DNA of 64,000 nucleotides. Source: Streptomyces sp. CC53 (lineage in GTDB: Bacteria; Actinomycetota; Actinomycetes; Streptomycetales; Streptomycetaceae). The notes beneath the pieces are model-generated. The model searched no databases. It was not told the DNA's origin and worked only from the letters and a program-made list of their open reading frames with translations. Shown here piece by piece: positions 26,799-35,140 of this stretch; the first letter of the stretch is position 1; every line of letters starts with the position of its first letter. The translations under genes and the position numbers were made by a program. The stretch lies in assembly GCF_001865245.1 (NCBI RefSeq), contig NZ_MKXB01000170.1, positions 32,008 through 96,007 on the forward strand, given 5' to 3'.

Positions 26799-27854
26799 TC
26801 AGAGGCTGACGCCGACGGTCACCGGCTCGTTGACCAGGGTGACGCCGAAGGCGTCCCGCACGCCCGCCACGACCTCGCGGGCGAGGGCGAGCAGGTCCTC
26901 GGTGGTGGCCTCGCCGCGGTTCGTGAGCGCGAGGGTGTGCTTGGTGGAGATCCGGGCGGGCCCGGTGCCGTACCCCTTGGTGAACCCGGCCTTGTCGATG
27001 AGCCAGGCAGCGGAGGTCTTGGTCCGCCCCTCCCCCGCCGGGTACGCGGGCGGCGTCACGTCGGTGCCGAGGCGCTCGTGGACGCGGCCGAGGAACTCCT
27101 CGTACGCCTCGTCCGTGAGGATCGGGTTGGTGAAGAACGACCCGGCGGACCAGGTGTCGTGGTCGTCCGGGTCCAGGACCATGCCCTTGCCGGCGCGCAG
27201 GGCGAGGACGGTCTCGCGGGCGTCGGCGAGCGGCACGCGGTCGCCGACCCCGACGCCGAGGGCGCGCGCGGTCTCCGCGTACCGGAGCGGGGCGCTCATG
27301 CCCTGCGCGTCCTCCAGTCCGAAGCGGACCCGCAGGACGACGAACCGGTCGGCGTCGCCCTTGAAGCGGCTGTGCCGGTAGGAGAAGCCGCACGCCTCAC
27401 CGGGGAGGGTGACGATCTCCCCGGCGCGCCGGTCGTACGCGACGACCTCGGTGATCGTGGAGGAGACCTCCTGGCCGTACGCCCCGACGTTCTGGATGGG
27501 CGTGGCGCCCGCGGAACCGGGGATGCCGGCCAGGCACTCGATGCCGGCGAGCCCGGCCTCCACGGTGCGGGCGACGGCGTCGGACCAGACCTCGCCCGCG
27601 GCGAGCTCCAGTCGGGTGCCGTCGAGGCGGAAGCCGCGCGTGGCGATGCGCAGGGCGGTGCCGTCGAAGCCCTTGTCGCCGATGACCAGGTTCGACCCGC
27701 CGCCGATCAGCAGCAGCGGGGTACCGGTGGCGTCCGCCTCCCGTACGGCGGCGACGACCTCGTCGTCCGTGGTGGCGGTGAGCAGCCGGTTGGCGGGGCC
27801 GCCGAGCCGGAACGTGGTCAGCGGGGCGAGGGGAGCGTCGTGGAGTTCCTGCAC
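26799..27854 (-). CDS. murB: UDP-N-acetylmuramate dehydrogenase
   Basis: A 351-residue FAD enzyme that reduces UDP-GlcNAc-enolpyruvate to UDP-MurNAc in cell-wall precursor synthesis, in the cytoplasm. The FAD motif GGGSNLVI, the GIPGSAGATPIQNVGAYG segment, the YRHSRFK motif and the catalytic serine in AGSFFTNPI are present. The start is GTG at 27852-27854. A long gap of 710 bp lies upstream. Confidence 0.97.
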   Translation of the reverse strand: MQELHDAPLAPLTTFRLGGPANRLLTATTDDEVVAAVREADATGTPLLLIGGGSNLVIGDKGFDGTALRIATRGFRLDGTRLELAAGEVWSDAVARTVEAGLAGIECLAGIPGSAGATPIQNVGAYGQEVSSTITEVVAYDRRAGEIVTLPGEACGFSYRHSRFKGDADRFVVLRVRFGLEDAQGMSAPLRYAETARALGVGVGDRVPLADARETVLALRAGKGMVLDPDDHDTWSAGSFFTNPILTDEAYEEFLGRVHERLGTDVTPPAYPAGEGRTKTSAAWLIDKAGFTKGYGTGPARISTKHTLALTNRGEATTEDLLALAREVVAGVRDAFGVTLVNEPVTVGVSL

Positions 27855-28564
27855 GCGCCAAGCCTACGGTGCGGCCCGTCCCGGCGGCCCGGGACGCCTT
27901 GCACGGCCTCGCGGGGCGGCGGTCGGTGGGTCCGCTGCGCGGGTGGTCCGGGCTGCGCGGGCTGGTACGGAGGCCGCGGGCTCGACGGGTCCGGCTGATC
28001 CGGCGGTCACGGACGGGTCCGGGCCCGGCGGGCACGTCGCAGGCGGCAGGGGCCCGGCCGGTCCGGCGGTCGCGGACCTGCCCGGCTCGGGCGCTGGGCA
28101 CGGCTGTGCGTGCCGCGGGGCACGGGGGCTCGTGCCTCCGTGGCTCGGGCACACGGCGCGTCTTCGGCACTGATGCGTGGCCCGAACCCCGGTGAGGCTC
28201 TGGCGGCCGGTGAGACCGGCACCGGTCCTGGACACGTGGGCATGGCCGGCCGGAGCAGGCCGTAGCCACGTCAAGGGCTCCCGGGGTCAGCCGGCGGGCC
28301 CGGCAGGTCGCGGGCTGCGGCAGGCGGACCGGTAGGACCAGTGACCGGGCACCGCGGCGGGGGCGTACGGGCCGCCGCCCCACCCGTGACCGTGCACCGC
28401 CGCGGCCCGCCGGTCGCGGAAATCCACCGGCTCGGCCGGTCGGCCGGAGCAGCATCCGGGACGCGGCCGGCTACCGGCACGAACCGTCCGGCGGGCGCAC
28501 CACCACGGCCCGCCGGCGCCACGCGCCCGCCCCCCGCAGCGGTGCCCCGCCGACCGGTCGCGGG
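27855..28564. other. gap between murB and the dehydratase pair
   Basis: 710 bp of G/C-rich sequence with no frame that looks like protein. It has repeated short strings such as cggtcacggac and cggtcgcggac near 28003-28076. I see no RNA gene or clear promoter. It may be decayed sequence. Confidence 0.55.
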
Positions 28565-28993
28565 TCAGACGAGCTGGACCACCGCGCGGGACATGCCGAG
28601 CACCTTCTGGCCGCCGCTCATGGCGGTCAGGTCGACCCGTACCCGCCGGTCGTCGAGCTTGGCCGCGACCTTGGCGCTGACCTCGATGAGCGCGCCCTCG
28701 TCGTCGTTCGGCACGACGACCGGCTTGGTGAAGCGCACCCCGTACTCGACGACGGCGCCCGGGTCCCCCGCCCAGTCGGTGACGACCCGGACCGCCTCGG
28801 CCATCGTGAACATGCCGTGCGCGATGACGTCCGGCAGGCCGACCTCGCGGGCGAACTTCTCGTTCCAGTGAATCGGGTTGAAGTCGCCGGAGGCGCCCGC
28901 GTACCGCACCAGGGTGGCGCGGGTCACGGGGAAGGTCTGCGCCGGCAGTTCGGTGCCGACCTCGACGTCGTCGTATGCGATCTTCGCGGTCAT
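28565..28993 (-). CDS. MaoC-like (HadB-type) dehydratase
   Basis: A 142-residue hot-dog-fold enoyl hydratase/dehydratase. The catalytic segment SGDFNPIHWNEKFAREVGLPDVIAHG carries the Asp and His of the MaoC family. It starts at the ATG at 28991-28993, 8 bp after the stop codon of its partner. In mycobacteria the equivalent HadA/HadB pair forms a heterodimer that dehydrates 3-hydroxyacyl-ACP. The same role in fatty-acid elongation is plausible here, but the substrate is inferred. AGGAGG lies upstream, at the end of the partner gene. Confidence 0.9.
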   Translation of the reverse strand: MTAKIAYDDVEVGTELPAQTFPVTRATLVRYAGASGDFNPIHWNEKFAREVGLPDVIAHGMFTMAEAVRVVTDWAGDPGAVVEYGVRFTKPVVVPNDDEGALIEVSAKVAAKLDDRRVRVDLTAMSGGQKVLGMSRAVVQLV

Positions 28994-29001
28994 GGTGTGT
29001 C

Positions 29002-29454
29002 TCACGCCTCCTCTGCCGCGCGTGCGACGAGCTTGGTCCACGCGGTCACGACGTGCTCACCCGTCTCGTCGTGCACCTCGCCGCGGACGTCGAGGATGTC
29101 GTTGCCCGCGAGGGACTTGATCGCCTCGATCGTCGAGGTCACGGTGAGCCGGTCACCGGCCCGCACGGGGCGGCTGTAGGCGAACTTCTGGTCGCCGTGC
29201 ACGACCCGGCTGTAGTCGAGGCCGAGCTGGGGGTCGGCGATGACGTTGGCGGCGGCCTTGAACGTGATGACGAACACGAAGGTCGGCGGGGCGATCACAT
29301 CGGCGTACCCGAGCGCTTTGGCCGCCTCCGTGTCGGTGAATGCCGGATTCGGGTCGCCGACGGCCTCGGCGAACTCGCGGATCTTCTCCCGCCCCACCTC
29401 GTACGGAGGGGTGGGCGGATAGGTCCGCCCCACGAAGGACTGGTCGAGCGCCAT
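29002..29454 (-). CDS. MaoC N-terminal-like (HadA-type) dehydratase subunit
   Basis: A 150-residue hot-dog protein starting MALDQSFVGRTYPPTPPYEV, with VGDPNPAFTD and YADVIAPPTFVFV. It lacks the His of the full MaoC site, as expected for the non-catalytic partner. A strong GGAGGT precedes the ATG. It is coupled to the HadB-like gene downstream and lies 328 bp after rpmG, the order rpmG-hadA-hadB known in actinobacteria. Confidence 0.9.
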   Translation of the reverse strand: MALDQSFVGRTYPPTPPYEVGREKIREFAEAVGDPNPAFTDTEAAKALGYADVIAPPTFVFVITFKAAANVIADPQLGLDYSRVVHGDQKFAYSRPVRAGDRLTVTSTIEAIKSLAGNDILDVRGEVHDETGEHVVTAWTKLVARAAEEA

Positions 29455-29782
29455 GTAAGCGGTACCTCCTGCGGTCGTACTCAGTGATCAGGCAATCAGA
29501 CGGCCGACCGCCCCGGTGACCCGGGGCCGGTGATCCGACCCGGCATCCCGGATCCGTGGTTCTCCGGGCGGGGACCGGGTCTCCCCGACCCGGCTCCCGG
29601 GGCCCGGATCTCCTGCGGCCATGATCCCGAACAGGTCGTCCCGCGGCCACGCTCCGGGCTGTGAGGGCGGAGAACCGGTGATCCGGGGTCTGGGTTCCGG
29701 CGCAGGGTTCGGGCCCGGTGATCCTGCGGCCAAACGACACGAGGCCGTCCCCGATGGGGACGGCCTCGTGTACGAGCCTGGT
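29455..29782. other. gap between rpmG and HadA-like gene
   Basis: 328 bp with the rpmG terminator at its upstream end. The rest has several related ggtgatccg and ggagaacc strings but no gene that I can support. Confidence 0.6.
29738..29770 (-). terminator. terminator 3' of rpmG
   Basis: A perfect 15-bp stem (cacgaggccgtcccc / ggggacggcctcgtg) with a 3-base loop, followed on the minus strand by TCGTTTGG, 13 bp past the rpmG stop codon. Confidence 0.88.
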
Positions 29783-29947
29783 TCAGCGCGTTTCGCGGTG
29801 CGCAGTGTGCGCGTTGCAGCGCGGGCAGTGCTTCTTCATCTCAAGACGGTCCGGGTTGTTGCGCCGGTTCTTCTTGGTGATGTAGTTCCGCTCCTTGCAC
29901 TCCACGCAGGCCAGCGTGATCTTCGGGCGGACGTCGGTGGCAGCCAC
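29783..29947 (-). CDS. rpmG: 50S ribosomal protein L33, zinc-ribbon form
   Basis: 54 residues from the GTG at 29945-29947, with AAGGAG upstream. Two CxxC pairs (CVEC and CPRC) form the zinc ribbon, so this is the zinc-dependent (C+) paralogue; the cysteine-free type would be used under zinc limitation. It lies 89 bp after tRNA-Met and may share its transcript. A strong terminator follows. Confidence 0.97.
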   Translation of the reverse strand: MAATDVRPKITLACVECKERNYITKKNRRNNPDRLEMKKHCPRCNAHTAHRETR

Positions 29948-30035
29948 GTGAGTGCTCCTTGACGGACGGATGGACGGATTAACGCAGAAAAGAGTAGCCG
30001 ATCGAAGGACCGACCCCACAATCGGCTACTAGGAG

Positions 30036-30108
30036 TAGCGGTGACCGGACTTGAACCGGTGACACAGCGATTATGAGCCGCTTGCTCTACCGACTGAGCT
30101 ACACCGCT
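30036..30108 (-). tRNA. trnM: tRNA-Met (CAT), elongator
   Basis: A 73-nt cloverleaf on the minus strand. Acceptor AGCGGTG pairs with CACCGCT, the discriminator is A, and the anticodon loop is CTCATAA. The fully paired first base pair argues for the elongator type. CCA is not encoded. Confidence 0.95.
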
Positions 30109-30123
30109 TTGATGTACGGATCA

Positions 30124-30140
30124 CCTCACCCGAAGGTGAG
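30124..30140. repeat. short hairpin between tRNA-Met and tRNA-Thr
   Basis: ctcacc and ggtgag with a small loop, and a repeated atcacctca on each side. It probably aids processing of the two tRNAs from one transcript. Confidence 0.4.
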
Positions 30141-30156
30141 GATCACCTCACACCAG

Positions 30157-30229
30157 AGCCCCAATACGGAATCGAACCGTAGACCTTCTCCTTACCATGG
30201 AGACGCTCTGCCGACTGAGCTATTGGGGC
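30157..30229 (-). tRNA. trnT: tRNA-Thr (GGT)
   Basis: A 73-nt cloverleaf on the minus strand. Acceptor GCCCCAA pairs with TTGGGGC, and the anticodon loop is ATGGTAA within a TCTCC/GGAGA stem. It leads the trnT-trnM-rpmG group. Confidence 0.96.
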
Positions 30230-30240
30230 GAGCGATGAAG

Positions 30241-30270
30241 ACATTACACGGTCCGCGGCCGTTCACCCAA
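30241..30270 (-). promoter_or_regulatory. tRNA-Thr promoter
   Basis: TTGGGT (30265-30270) and TAATGT (30241-30246) on the minus strand are 18 bp apart. The predicted start is about 5 nt before the tRNA. Confidence 0.6.
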
Positions 30271-30731
30271 ATCCGATTCGCGGCCCACCGCAGGACCCTC
30301 CGGGCAGCCGGTCGCCGAGCCCCCGGGAGGCCGACCGGACACCGTCCGGACCCTGCTGTGGAGCGGCCCGGAACCAGTGTCCCGCCTCTCCGCCGCCCAC
30401 CGGAAGCGGCTGGCCACCGCGCACCGGCGCAGGCCGACAGCGGGGTGGGATCGTCCAGCCCGGGCAGAACGGCGGGGCAGGTTCGACCGCGCCTCCCGGC
30501 GCGACACCGACCGCGCCCGCCCGGGCCGCCGGGCCGTCCACCCGCTGGGCCCCCCGCAGGAAAGCACGACGGGCTCACGCCGCCTTCCCCCGCACCGCCC
30601 GCACCCCGCGCGGCCCCGTTCGCGCCCGCGCGCCGGCCGCTGTCCGCTCCCCCGCTCGAGCCCCGCACCGGTCACGGAAGCGCCTCGTACGCCACCCGTG
30701 CCCCACGCCGGTACGACTATTGCGCTCCTCC

Positions 30732-30760
30732 TCGAAGCCCGGACGGACGACGCCTAGGCT
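30732..30760 (+). promoter_or_regulatory. candidate promoter of the amidohydrolase gene
   Basis: An excellent -10 box, TAGGCT (30755-30760), with TCGAAG 17 bp upstream (30732-30737), about 70 bp before the start codon. Confidence 0.4.
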
Positions 30761-30828
30761 CGCCTCACGCTGCGCGATCTTGCCCCGTCCCAGGCCCCGC
30801 TCCCATCCCCTTCCCCGTGAGGAGCCCG

Positions 30829-32061
30829 ATGTCCTCCGACAGCCAGCAGCCGCGGCCGCCCGAGGGCGCCACCACCGGCACGACCGCGCTGCTGCTGTGC
30901 GGCGCCCGGCTCACCGACGGCCGCACCGTCGACGTACGGGTCAGCAGCGGCCGCATCGAGGCCGTCGGCACACCCGGCAGCCTCGGCTCGCACGGAGCCC
31001 GCGTGGACCTCGCCGGATACCTCCTGCTGCCCGCCCCCGCGGAACCGCACGCGCACGCCGACACGGCGCTCAGCGCGGCGGCGCCGGGACCCGTCTCGTA
31101 CGCGGCCGACGACGTCCAGCGGCGCGCCACCGAGGCGGCCCTGCTGCAGCTCGGCCACGGGGCTACGGCGCTGCGCGCGCACGTGCGGATCGGGGACGTC
31201 CAGGAACTCGCGCCTCTGGAGGCGGTGCTGCAGGCCCGGCGGGCGCTGCGCGGGCTGGCGGACCTGGCAGCCGTGGCGGTGCCGAGGCTGCTGACAGGTG
31301 TGGCGGGGGCCGACGGGCTCGCGATGCTGCGGGACGCGGTGAAGATGGGCGCGGCCGTCGTGGGCGGCTGCCCGGACCTGGATCCTGATCCGGCCGGCTA
31401 CGTGGAGGCCCTGCTGGAGGTGGCGGCGGAGCACGGCTGCCCGGTCGACCTGCACACGGACGGGGACGACCCGGCGCGGCTGTCCCGGCTGGCGGCCGTG
31501 GCGGGCGGGCTGCGCCCGGGTGTGGCGATCGGTCCGTGCGGCGCGCTGGGCCGGCTCCCGGCGGACGCGCAAGGCCGGGTGGCGGACCAGTTGGCGGCCG
31601 CGGGCGTCACGGTGATGTGCCTGCCCCAGGGCGGCTGCGGGGGCACGGAGCTGCGGGCGGTGGCGCCGGTCCGGCTGCTGCGGGCGGCGGGGGTGCCGCT
31701 GGCGGCGGGCGGGGGTGCGCTGCGCGACCTGGCGAACCCGGTGGGGCGCGGTGATCCGCTGGAGGCGGCGTACCTGCTGGCCTCCCAGAGCGGGCTGCGC
31801 CCGGCGGAGGCGTACGGGGCGGTGAGCGGGGCCGCGCGGGAGGCGATGGGCCTGCCGCCGGTGCGGGTGGAGGCAGGGTTCCCCGCGGAACTCCTGGCGG
31901 TCCGGGGCGACCAGCTGTCGTCGGTGCTGTCCCTGGCGTACAGCAGGATCGTGATCCACCGCGGGCGGGTGGTGGCCAGGACGAGCGCGGTGCGCGAGTA
32001 CTGCGACTCGGCGGCGGCTCTGGAACTGCCGCGCCAGGCCCGGCAGGACACCCGTCCGTGA
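30829..32061 (+). CDS. amidohydrolase family protein (cytosine-deaminase-like)
   Basis: 410 residues from the ATG at 30829, which has GAGGAG upstream. It shows the amidohydrolase layout: a small N-terminal beta domain (GARLTDGRTVDVRVSSGRIE), the metal motif EPHAHADTAL, DLHTDGDD, and a C-terminal beta return. It most resembles the cytosine deaminase/N-isopropylammelide group. Some usual metal ligands are hard to place, and PQGGCGG stands where a ligand Asp region might be, so activity is uncertain. The next gene follows 34 bp on. Confidence 0.82.
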   Translation: MSSDSQQPRPPEGATTGTTALLLCGARLTDGRTVDVRVSSGRIEAVGTPGSLGSHGARVDLAGYLLLPAPAEPHAHADTALSAAAPGPVSYAADDVQRRATEAALLQLGHGATALRAHVRIGDVQELAPLEAVLQARRALRGLADLAAVAVPRLLTGVAGADGLAMLRDAVKMGAAVVGGCPDLDPDPAGYVEALLEVAAEHGCPVDLHTDGDDPARLSRLAAVAGGLRPGVAIGPCGALGRLPADAQGRVADQLAAAGVTVMCLPQGGCGGTELRAVAPVRLLRAAGVPLAAGGGALRDLANPVGRGDPLEAAYLLASQSGLRPAEAYGAVSGAAREAMGLPPVRVEAGFPAELLAVRGDQLSSVLSLAYSRIVIHRGRVVARTSAVREYCDSAAALELPRQARQDTRP

Positions 32062-32077
32062 GCGCGCGGCGCCTTTT

Positions 32078-32089
32078 GACCGTACGGTC
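32078..32089. promoter_or_regulatory. 12-bp palindrome before NAD(P)-binding gene
   Basis: A perfect GACCGTACGGTC palindrome, 6 bp before the ATG at 32096 and abutting a GTG alternative start. Its symmetry is typical of TetR-type operators, but the position could also affect translation. Confidence 0.35.
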
Positions 32090-32095
32090 GTGAGC

Positions 32096-32752
32096 ATGCG
32101 TATCGTCATCGCTGGAGGACACGGTCAGATCGCGCTTCGCCTGGAGCGGCTGCTGGCGGCGGCCGGCCACGAGGCCGCGGGCCTCATCCGCGCGCCCGGC
32201 CAGGCGGACGACCTGCGGGCGGCAGGTGCCGAACCGGTCGTCATGGACCTGGAGTCGGCCTCGGTGGAGATGGTGGCGGCGGTGCTTCAAGGCGCCGACG
32301 CGGCGGTCTTCGCGGCGGGCGCCGGACCTGGCAGCGGGGCCGCCCGGAAGGTCACCGTGGACCGGGACGCGGCGGTCCTGCTGGCCGACGCGGCGGAACG
32401 CGCGGGTGTGCGCCGCTTCGTCGTCGTCTCCGCGATGCGCGCCGCCCCCGACCATCCCGGCGACGAGGTCTTCGACGCGTATCTGCGGGCGAAGGGTGAG
32501 GCGGACGCGTACGTCCGCGCCAAGTCCTCCCTGGACTGGACGATCCTGCGCCCGGGGATGCTGACGAACGACGCGGGCACGGGCCTGGTGCGCCTGGAGG
32601 CGTCCACCGGGCGGGGCCCGGTGCCGCGCGACGACGTCGCCGCCGTGCTGGCCGAACTCCTCGAGACCCCGGCCACCGCCGGCCTCACCCTGGAACTCAC
32701 CACCGGCTCGGTCCCGGCGGCGGTGGCCGTCAGGGCGGTCGCGGGCAACTGA
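32096..32752 (+). CDS. NAD(P)-binding Rossmann-fold oxidoreductase
   Basis: 218 residues beginning MRIVIAGGHGQIALRLERLL, an atypical short-chain (NAD(P)H-binding, epimerase-like) nucleotide fold. The segments VVVSAMRA and SLDWTILRPGMLT match this family of nucleotide-sugar-epimerase-like proteins. The GTG at 32090 is an alternative start. It probably shares a transcript with the amidohydrolase gene. The substrate is unknown. Confidence 0.87.
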   Translation: MRIVIAGGHGQIALRLERLLAAAGHEAAGLIRAPGQADDLRAAGAEPVVMDLESASVEMVAAVLQGADAAVFAAGAGPGSGAARKVTVDRDAAVLLADAAERAGVRRFVVVSAMRAAPDHPGDEVFDAYLRAKGEADAYVRAKSSLDWTILRPGMLTNDAGTGLVRLEASTGRGPVPRDDVAAVLAELLETPATAGLTLELTTGSVPAAVAVRAVAGN

Positions 32753-33613
32753 GCACGCCTCAGCTTCCCGCTGCTACGCCGGTGCGTGGTGGCCTCCGGT
32801 CGACCACCCGCGGGAAAGCGCGTCATGACAGGTCGTCAGGCCGGCCCGGGGCAGCGGCCGTGAGCCCGGGCCGCAACCGCGGTACCGTTCCCGGAACACG
32901 CAGGTCGAAGCCCGGGGCCACCTCGCCGCGGCAACAGACCGCCGGGGGGCCGGGGCGTCGGAGGGAACCGACGGGTTGCGCCGCAGCGCGAGGCGCGCCC
33001 CTGCGAGGCCCGTGGTGGCAGTGCGGGAGCCCCCGACGAGGCCCTACGGCGCCCGGGGATCGCTCCTGGTGGCACCAGAGGTGCGTGGAGCGCCCCGCGT
33101 GTCACGGCGCCGGTGCGCCCCAGCTCCGGCGGAGTCGGGGACGGCCCCTGCTCGGCTGGGGTGGCGAGGACGGGCGGGTCTCCGGCGCCGCACGTGCGCG
33201 CTGCCCCGTCACGTCCGGCCCGCCGTCCGCGCCCGAGGGGATCGGATGTGTTCGCTGGGCTTCGCGCGGCCGTGTACGAGGCGCATCGGTGCGGAGAAGC
33301 GCAGCGCCCTGCCACGCCGGAGCGACCACCCGGCCTTCCCCGGGGGCCCGGCCCGCGCTGCGCCGGCCGGAAGCCCGCAGCGGCCGTCGACAGTCGGCCG
33401 CCGCAGCCGGCGCGGCGCGACGGTGACGCTCGATCGAGAATGCGCGCGTACCCGACCACGCCTACGCCCCTACGCCCGTCCACGCCCAGTCCACACAGGC
33501 TGGTGGCGGGCGGTGTCGAGCGGGACGGGGTGGGACAGCCAGGGCTTCGTCCTGCTGTCACAGCAGAACGGCCCCTGATCGCTTTTCCGCAGATCAGGGG
33601 CCGTTCCATCCTG
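32753..33613. other. gap upstream of tRNA-Tyr 3' end
   Basis: 861 bp with no credible gene. Open frames are Arg/Gly/Pro-rich on both strands. The right end holds the tRNA-Tyr terminator. It may be decayed accessory sequence next to a tRNA gene. Confidence 0.55.
33566..33606 (-). terminator. terminator 3' of tRNA-Tyr
   Basis: A perfect 15-bp stem (gaacggcccctgatc / gatcaggggccgttc) around an 11-base loop, just 7 bp past the tRNA. Confidence 0.88.
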
Positions 33614-33695
33614 TGGCGGCGCCAGGATTCGAACCTGGGTAGGCTAAGCCGACGGATTTACAGTCCGCTCCCATTGGCCACTCGGGCACACCGCC
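33614..33695 (-). tRNA. trnY: tRNA-Tyr (GTA)
   Basis: An 82-nt class II tRNA on the minus strand. Acceptor GGCGGTG pairs with CGCCGCC, the discriminator is A, the anticodon loop is CTGTAAA, and a long variable arm is present. CCA is not encoded. Confidence 0.96.
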
Positions 33696-33887
33696 TGGGA
33701 TATCGCTGGGAAGACCGGCCTCGCGGCGGCGCTCCCTGGCAACGACGTAAACAATACCTGATCCCGGGGGGTGCTCCGCCACCGAATTCGATCAGCCACG
33801 GGGTGGTCGCGGGTGGCTAGGCTGTGGGGTTGCGGCCGGCGGGGGCCGGACGCACCTCTACGCACCCGATACAAGGAGCCACAGGAC

Positions 33888-34376
33888 ATGGCCGACTCCA
33901 GTTTCGACATCGTCTCGAAGGTCGAGCGGCAGGAGGTCGACAACGCCCTCAACCAGGCGGCGAAGGAGATCTCCCAGCGCTACGACTTCAAGGGCGTCGG
34001 GGCGTCGATCGCATGGTCCGGCGAGAAGATCCTGATGCAGGCGAACTCCGAGGACCGGGTCAACGCGATCCTCGACGTCTTCCAGTCCAAGCTGATCAAG
34101 CGCGGCATCTCGCTGAAGGCGCTGGACGCCGGTGAGCCGCAGCTCTCCGGCAAGGAGTACAAGATCTTCGCCTCCATCCAGGAGGGCATCTCCCAGGAGA
34201 ACGCCAAGAAGGTCGCAAAGATCATCCGCGACGAGGGCCCCAAGGGCGTGAAGGCGCAGGTGCAGGGCGACGAGCTGCGGGTCAGCTCCAAGAGCCGCGA
34301 CGACCTGCAGGCCGTCATCTCGCTACTCAAGGGCAAGGACTTCGACTTCGCGCTGCAGTTCGTGAACTACCGGTAA
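33888..34376 (+). CDS. yajQ: YajQ family nucleotide-binding protein
   Basis: A 162-residue UPF0234/YajQ protein: [28 protein letters not shown] and the C-terminal LQFVNYR are all typical. Family members bind cyclic di-GMP or nucleotides. AAGGAG precedes the ATG. Its last 16 coding bases recur, with one mismatch, near 40394-40409 at the far end of the accessory island. The end of this gene therefore appears to be the integration site, and the gene itself remains whole. Confidence 0.96.
   Translation: MADSSFDIVSKVERQEVDNALNQAAKEISQRYDFKGVGASIAWSGEKILMQANSEDRVNAILDVFQSKLIKRGISLKALDAGEPQLSGKEYKIFASIQEGISQENAKKVAKIIRDEGPKGVKAQVQGDELRVSSKSRDDLQAVISLLKGKDFDFALQFVNYR
34357..34372 (+). mobile_element. 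left attachment repeat of the accessory island (within yajQ 3' end)
   Basis: agttcg-t-gaactaccg matches agttcg-g-gaactaccg at 40394-40409 in 15 of 16 positions. The 9-mer ctgacctgc lies 13 bp inward, and its reverse complement gcaggtcag lies 15 bp inward of the other repeat. This is the layout of core and arm sites of a tyrosine-recombinase element. Confidence 0.6.
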
Positions 34377-34404
34377 TGAACGGGTCTGACCTGCACGGAC
34401 GGAG

Positions 34405-34710
34405 CTAGGCAGACTTCGCAGGGCACAACGGGGGCACATCGCCGAGAACGGCCTCGACCGCCGCCCTCGTTGTGTCCTCCTCGTCCGGCCACAGATGCGT
34501 GTACGTGTCCAGCGTGATCGACGGCTTGGTGTGCCCGAGGCGCTTCTGCACCGTCTTGACGTTCTCGCCGTGCTTGATCAGGAGCGAGGCGTAGAAGTGC
34601 CGTAGGTCGTGCAGGCTGGCGCCGTCGGGAATGGTGACGCGGGCCGGTTCGCGGCCCCAGCCCGTCGTCACCGGGGCTTTCTTGTGGGCCGACCCTAGAC
34701 CCACCTGCAA
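34405..34710 (-). pseudogene. tyrosine integrase, C-terminal remnant
   Basis: About 100 codons match only the catalytic C-terminus of phage/ICE-type tyrosine recombinases: HDLRHFYASLLIKHGENVKT, then RLGHTKPSI, then the nucleophile Tyr in TLDTYTHLWPDEED. The first catalytic Arg and the whole N-terminal DNA-binding part are missing, so it cannot work. It lies 28 bp after yajQ, next to the left attachment repeat, where an intact integrase would be expected. The first 20 or so residues of the frame no longer look like integrase. Confidence 0.8.
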
Positions 34711-34750
34711 AAGCCTGTAAAGGGCTGCATGAGCCTGTCAGGGGATGTCA

Positions 34751-34779
34751 GGGCGCGATCGGCCGGATACCTTCGGCTC
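34751..34779 (+). promoter_or_regulatory. candidate leaderless promoter of the GntR gene
   Basis: ATGTCA and TACCTT 17 bp apart, with the start codon 6-7 bp downstream. The short repeats agcctgtaaaggg and agcctgtcagggg lie just upstream. Confidence 0.3.
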
Positions 34780-35070
34780 ATGGAGTACGGGCCGGATGAC
34801 CAGGTGGAGCGCGACGCGCCAGAGGCGCCGTTTCAGCAGCTCGCGGGGATCTTGCGCGCACGCGTGAAGCGAGGCGACTGGAAACCCAACCGCGCCATGC
34901 CCAGCGAGAACGCCCTCGCTGACGAGTACGGCCTATCCCGCCCGACCGTCCGTCGGGCGATTGCCGTGCTCGCCGAGGAAGGTCTCGTATACGCGGTGTC
35001 GGGGCGCGGTACGTACGTGACCGAGCAGAAGCCCGAGCAGGCACCGGAGGAACCCACCCCGAGCGCGTAA
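34780..35070 (+). CDS. small GntR-family regulator
   Basis: 96 residues made almost wholly of a GntR winged helix: PFQQLAGILRARVKRGDW, then SENALADEYGLSRPTVRRAI and EEGLVYAVSGRGTYV. No effector-binding domain follows, only a short Glu/Pro tail. Such single-domain GntR proteins are common in Streptomyces integrative elements. No ribosome binding site is seen. A TACCTT box 7 bp before the ATG, with ATGTCA 17 bp further up, allows a leaderless mRNA. It may control excision or the RiPP genes, but this is inference. Confidence 0.88.
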   Translation: MEYGPDDQVERDAPEAPFQQLAGILRARVKRGDWKPNRAMPSENALADEYGLSRPTVRRAIAVLAEEGLVYAVSGRGTYVTEQKPEQAPEEPTPSA

Positions 35071-35074
35071 GGAA

Positions 35075-35116
35075 GCCCCGTCCGTCCGCCACGGGGGAAC
35101 GACGGACGGACGGGGC
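35075..35116. terminator. bidirectional terminator between GntR gene and tgmC
   Basis: A perfect 14-bp stem (gccccgtccgtccg / cggacggacggggc) with a 14-base loop, between convergent genes. Confidence 0.75.
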
Positions 35117-35140
35117 GGTATGGAGGCTGTCAGCCCGCGG

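Larger units (their letters stand above)
30230..30828. other. gap between tRNA-Thr and the amidohydrolase gene
   Basis: 599 bp. The left edge holds the tRNA-Thr promoter (30241-30270) and the right edge a promoter for the amidohydrolase gene (30732-30760). Between them is G/C-rich sequence without a credible gene. Confidence 0.6.

Noticed and set aside
33614..33695. tRNA-Tyr as attachment site of the island
   Set aside because: The integrase remnant lies beyond yajQ, 700 bp from the tRNA. The repeats match yajQ, not the tRNA.
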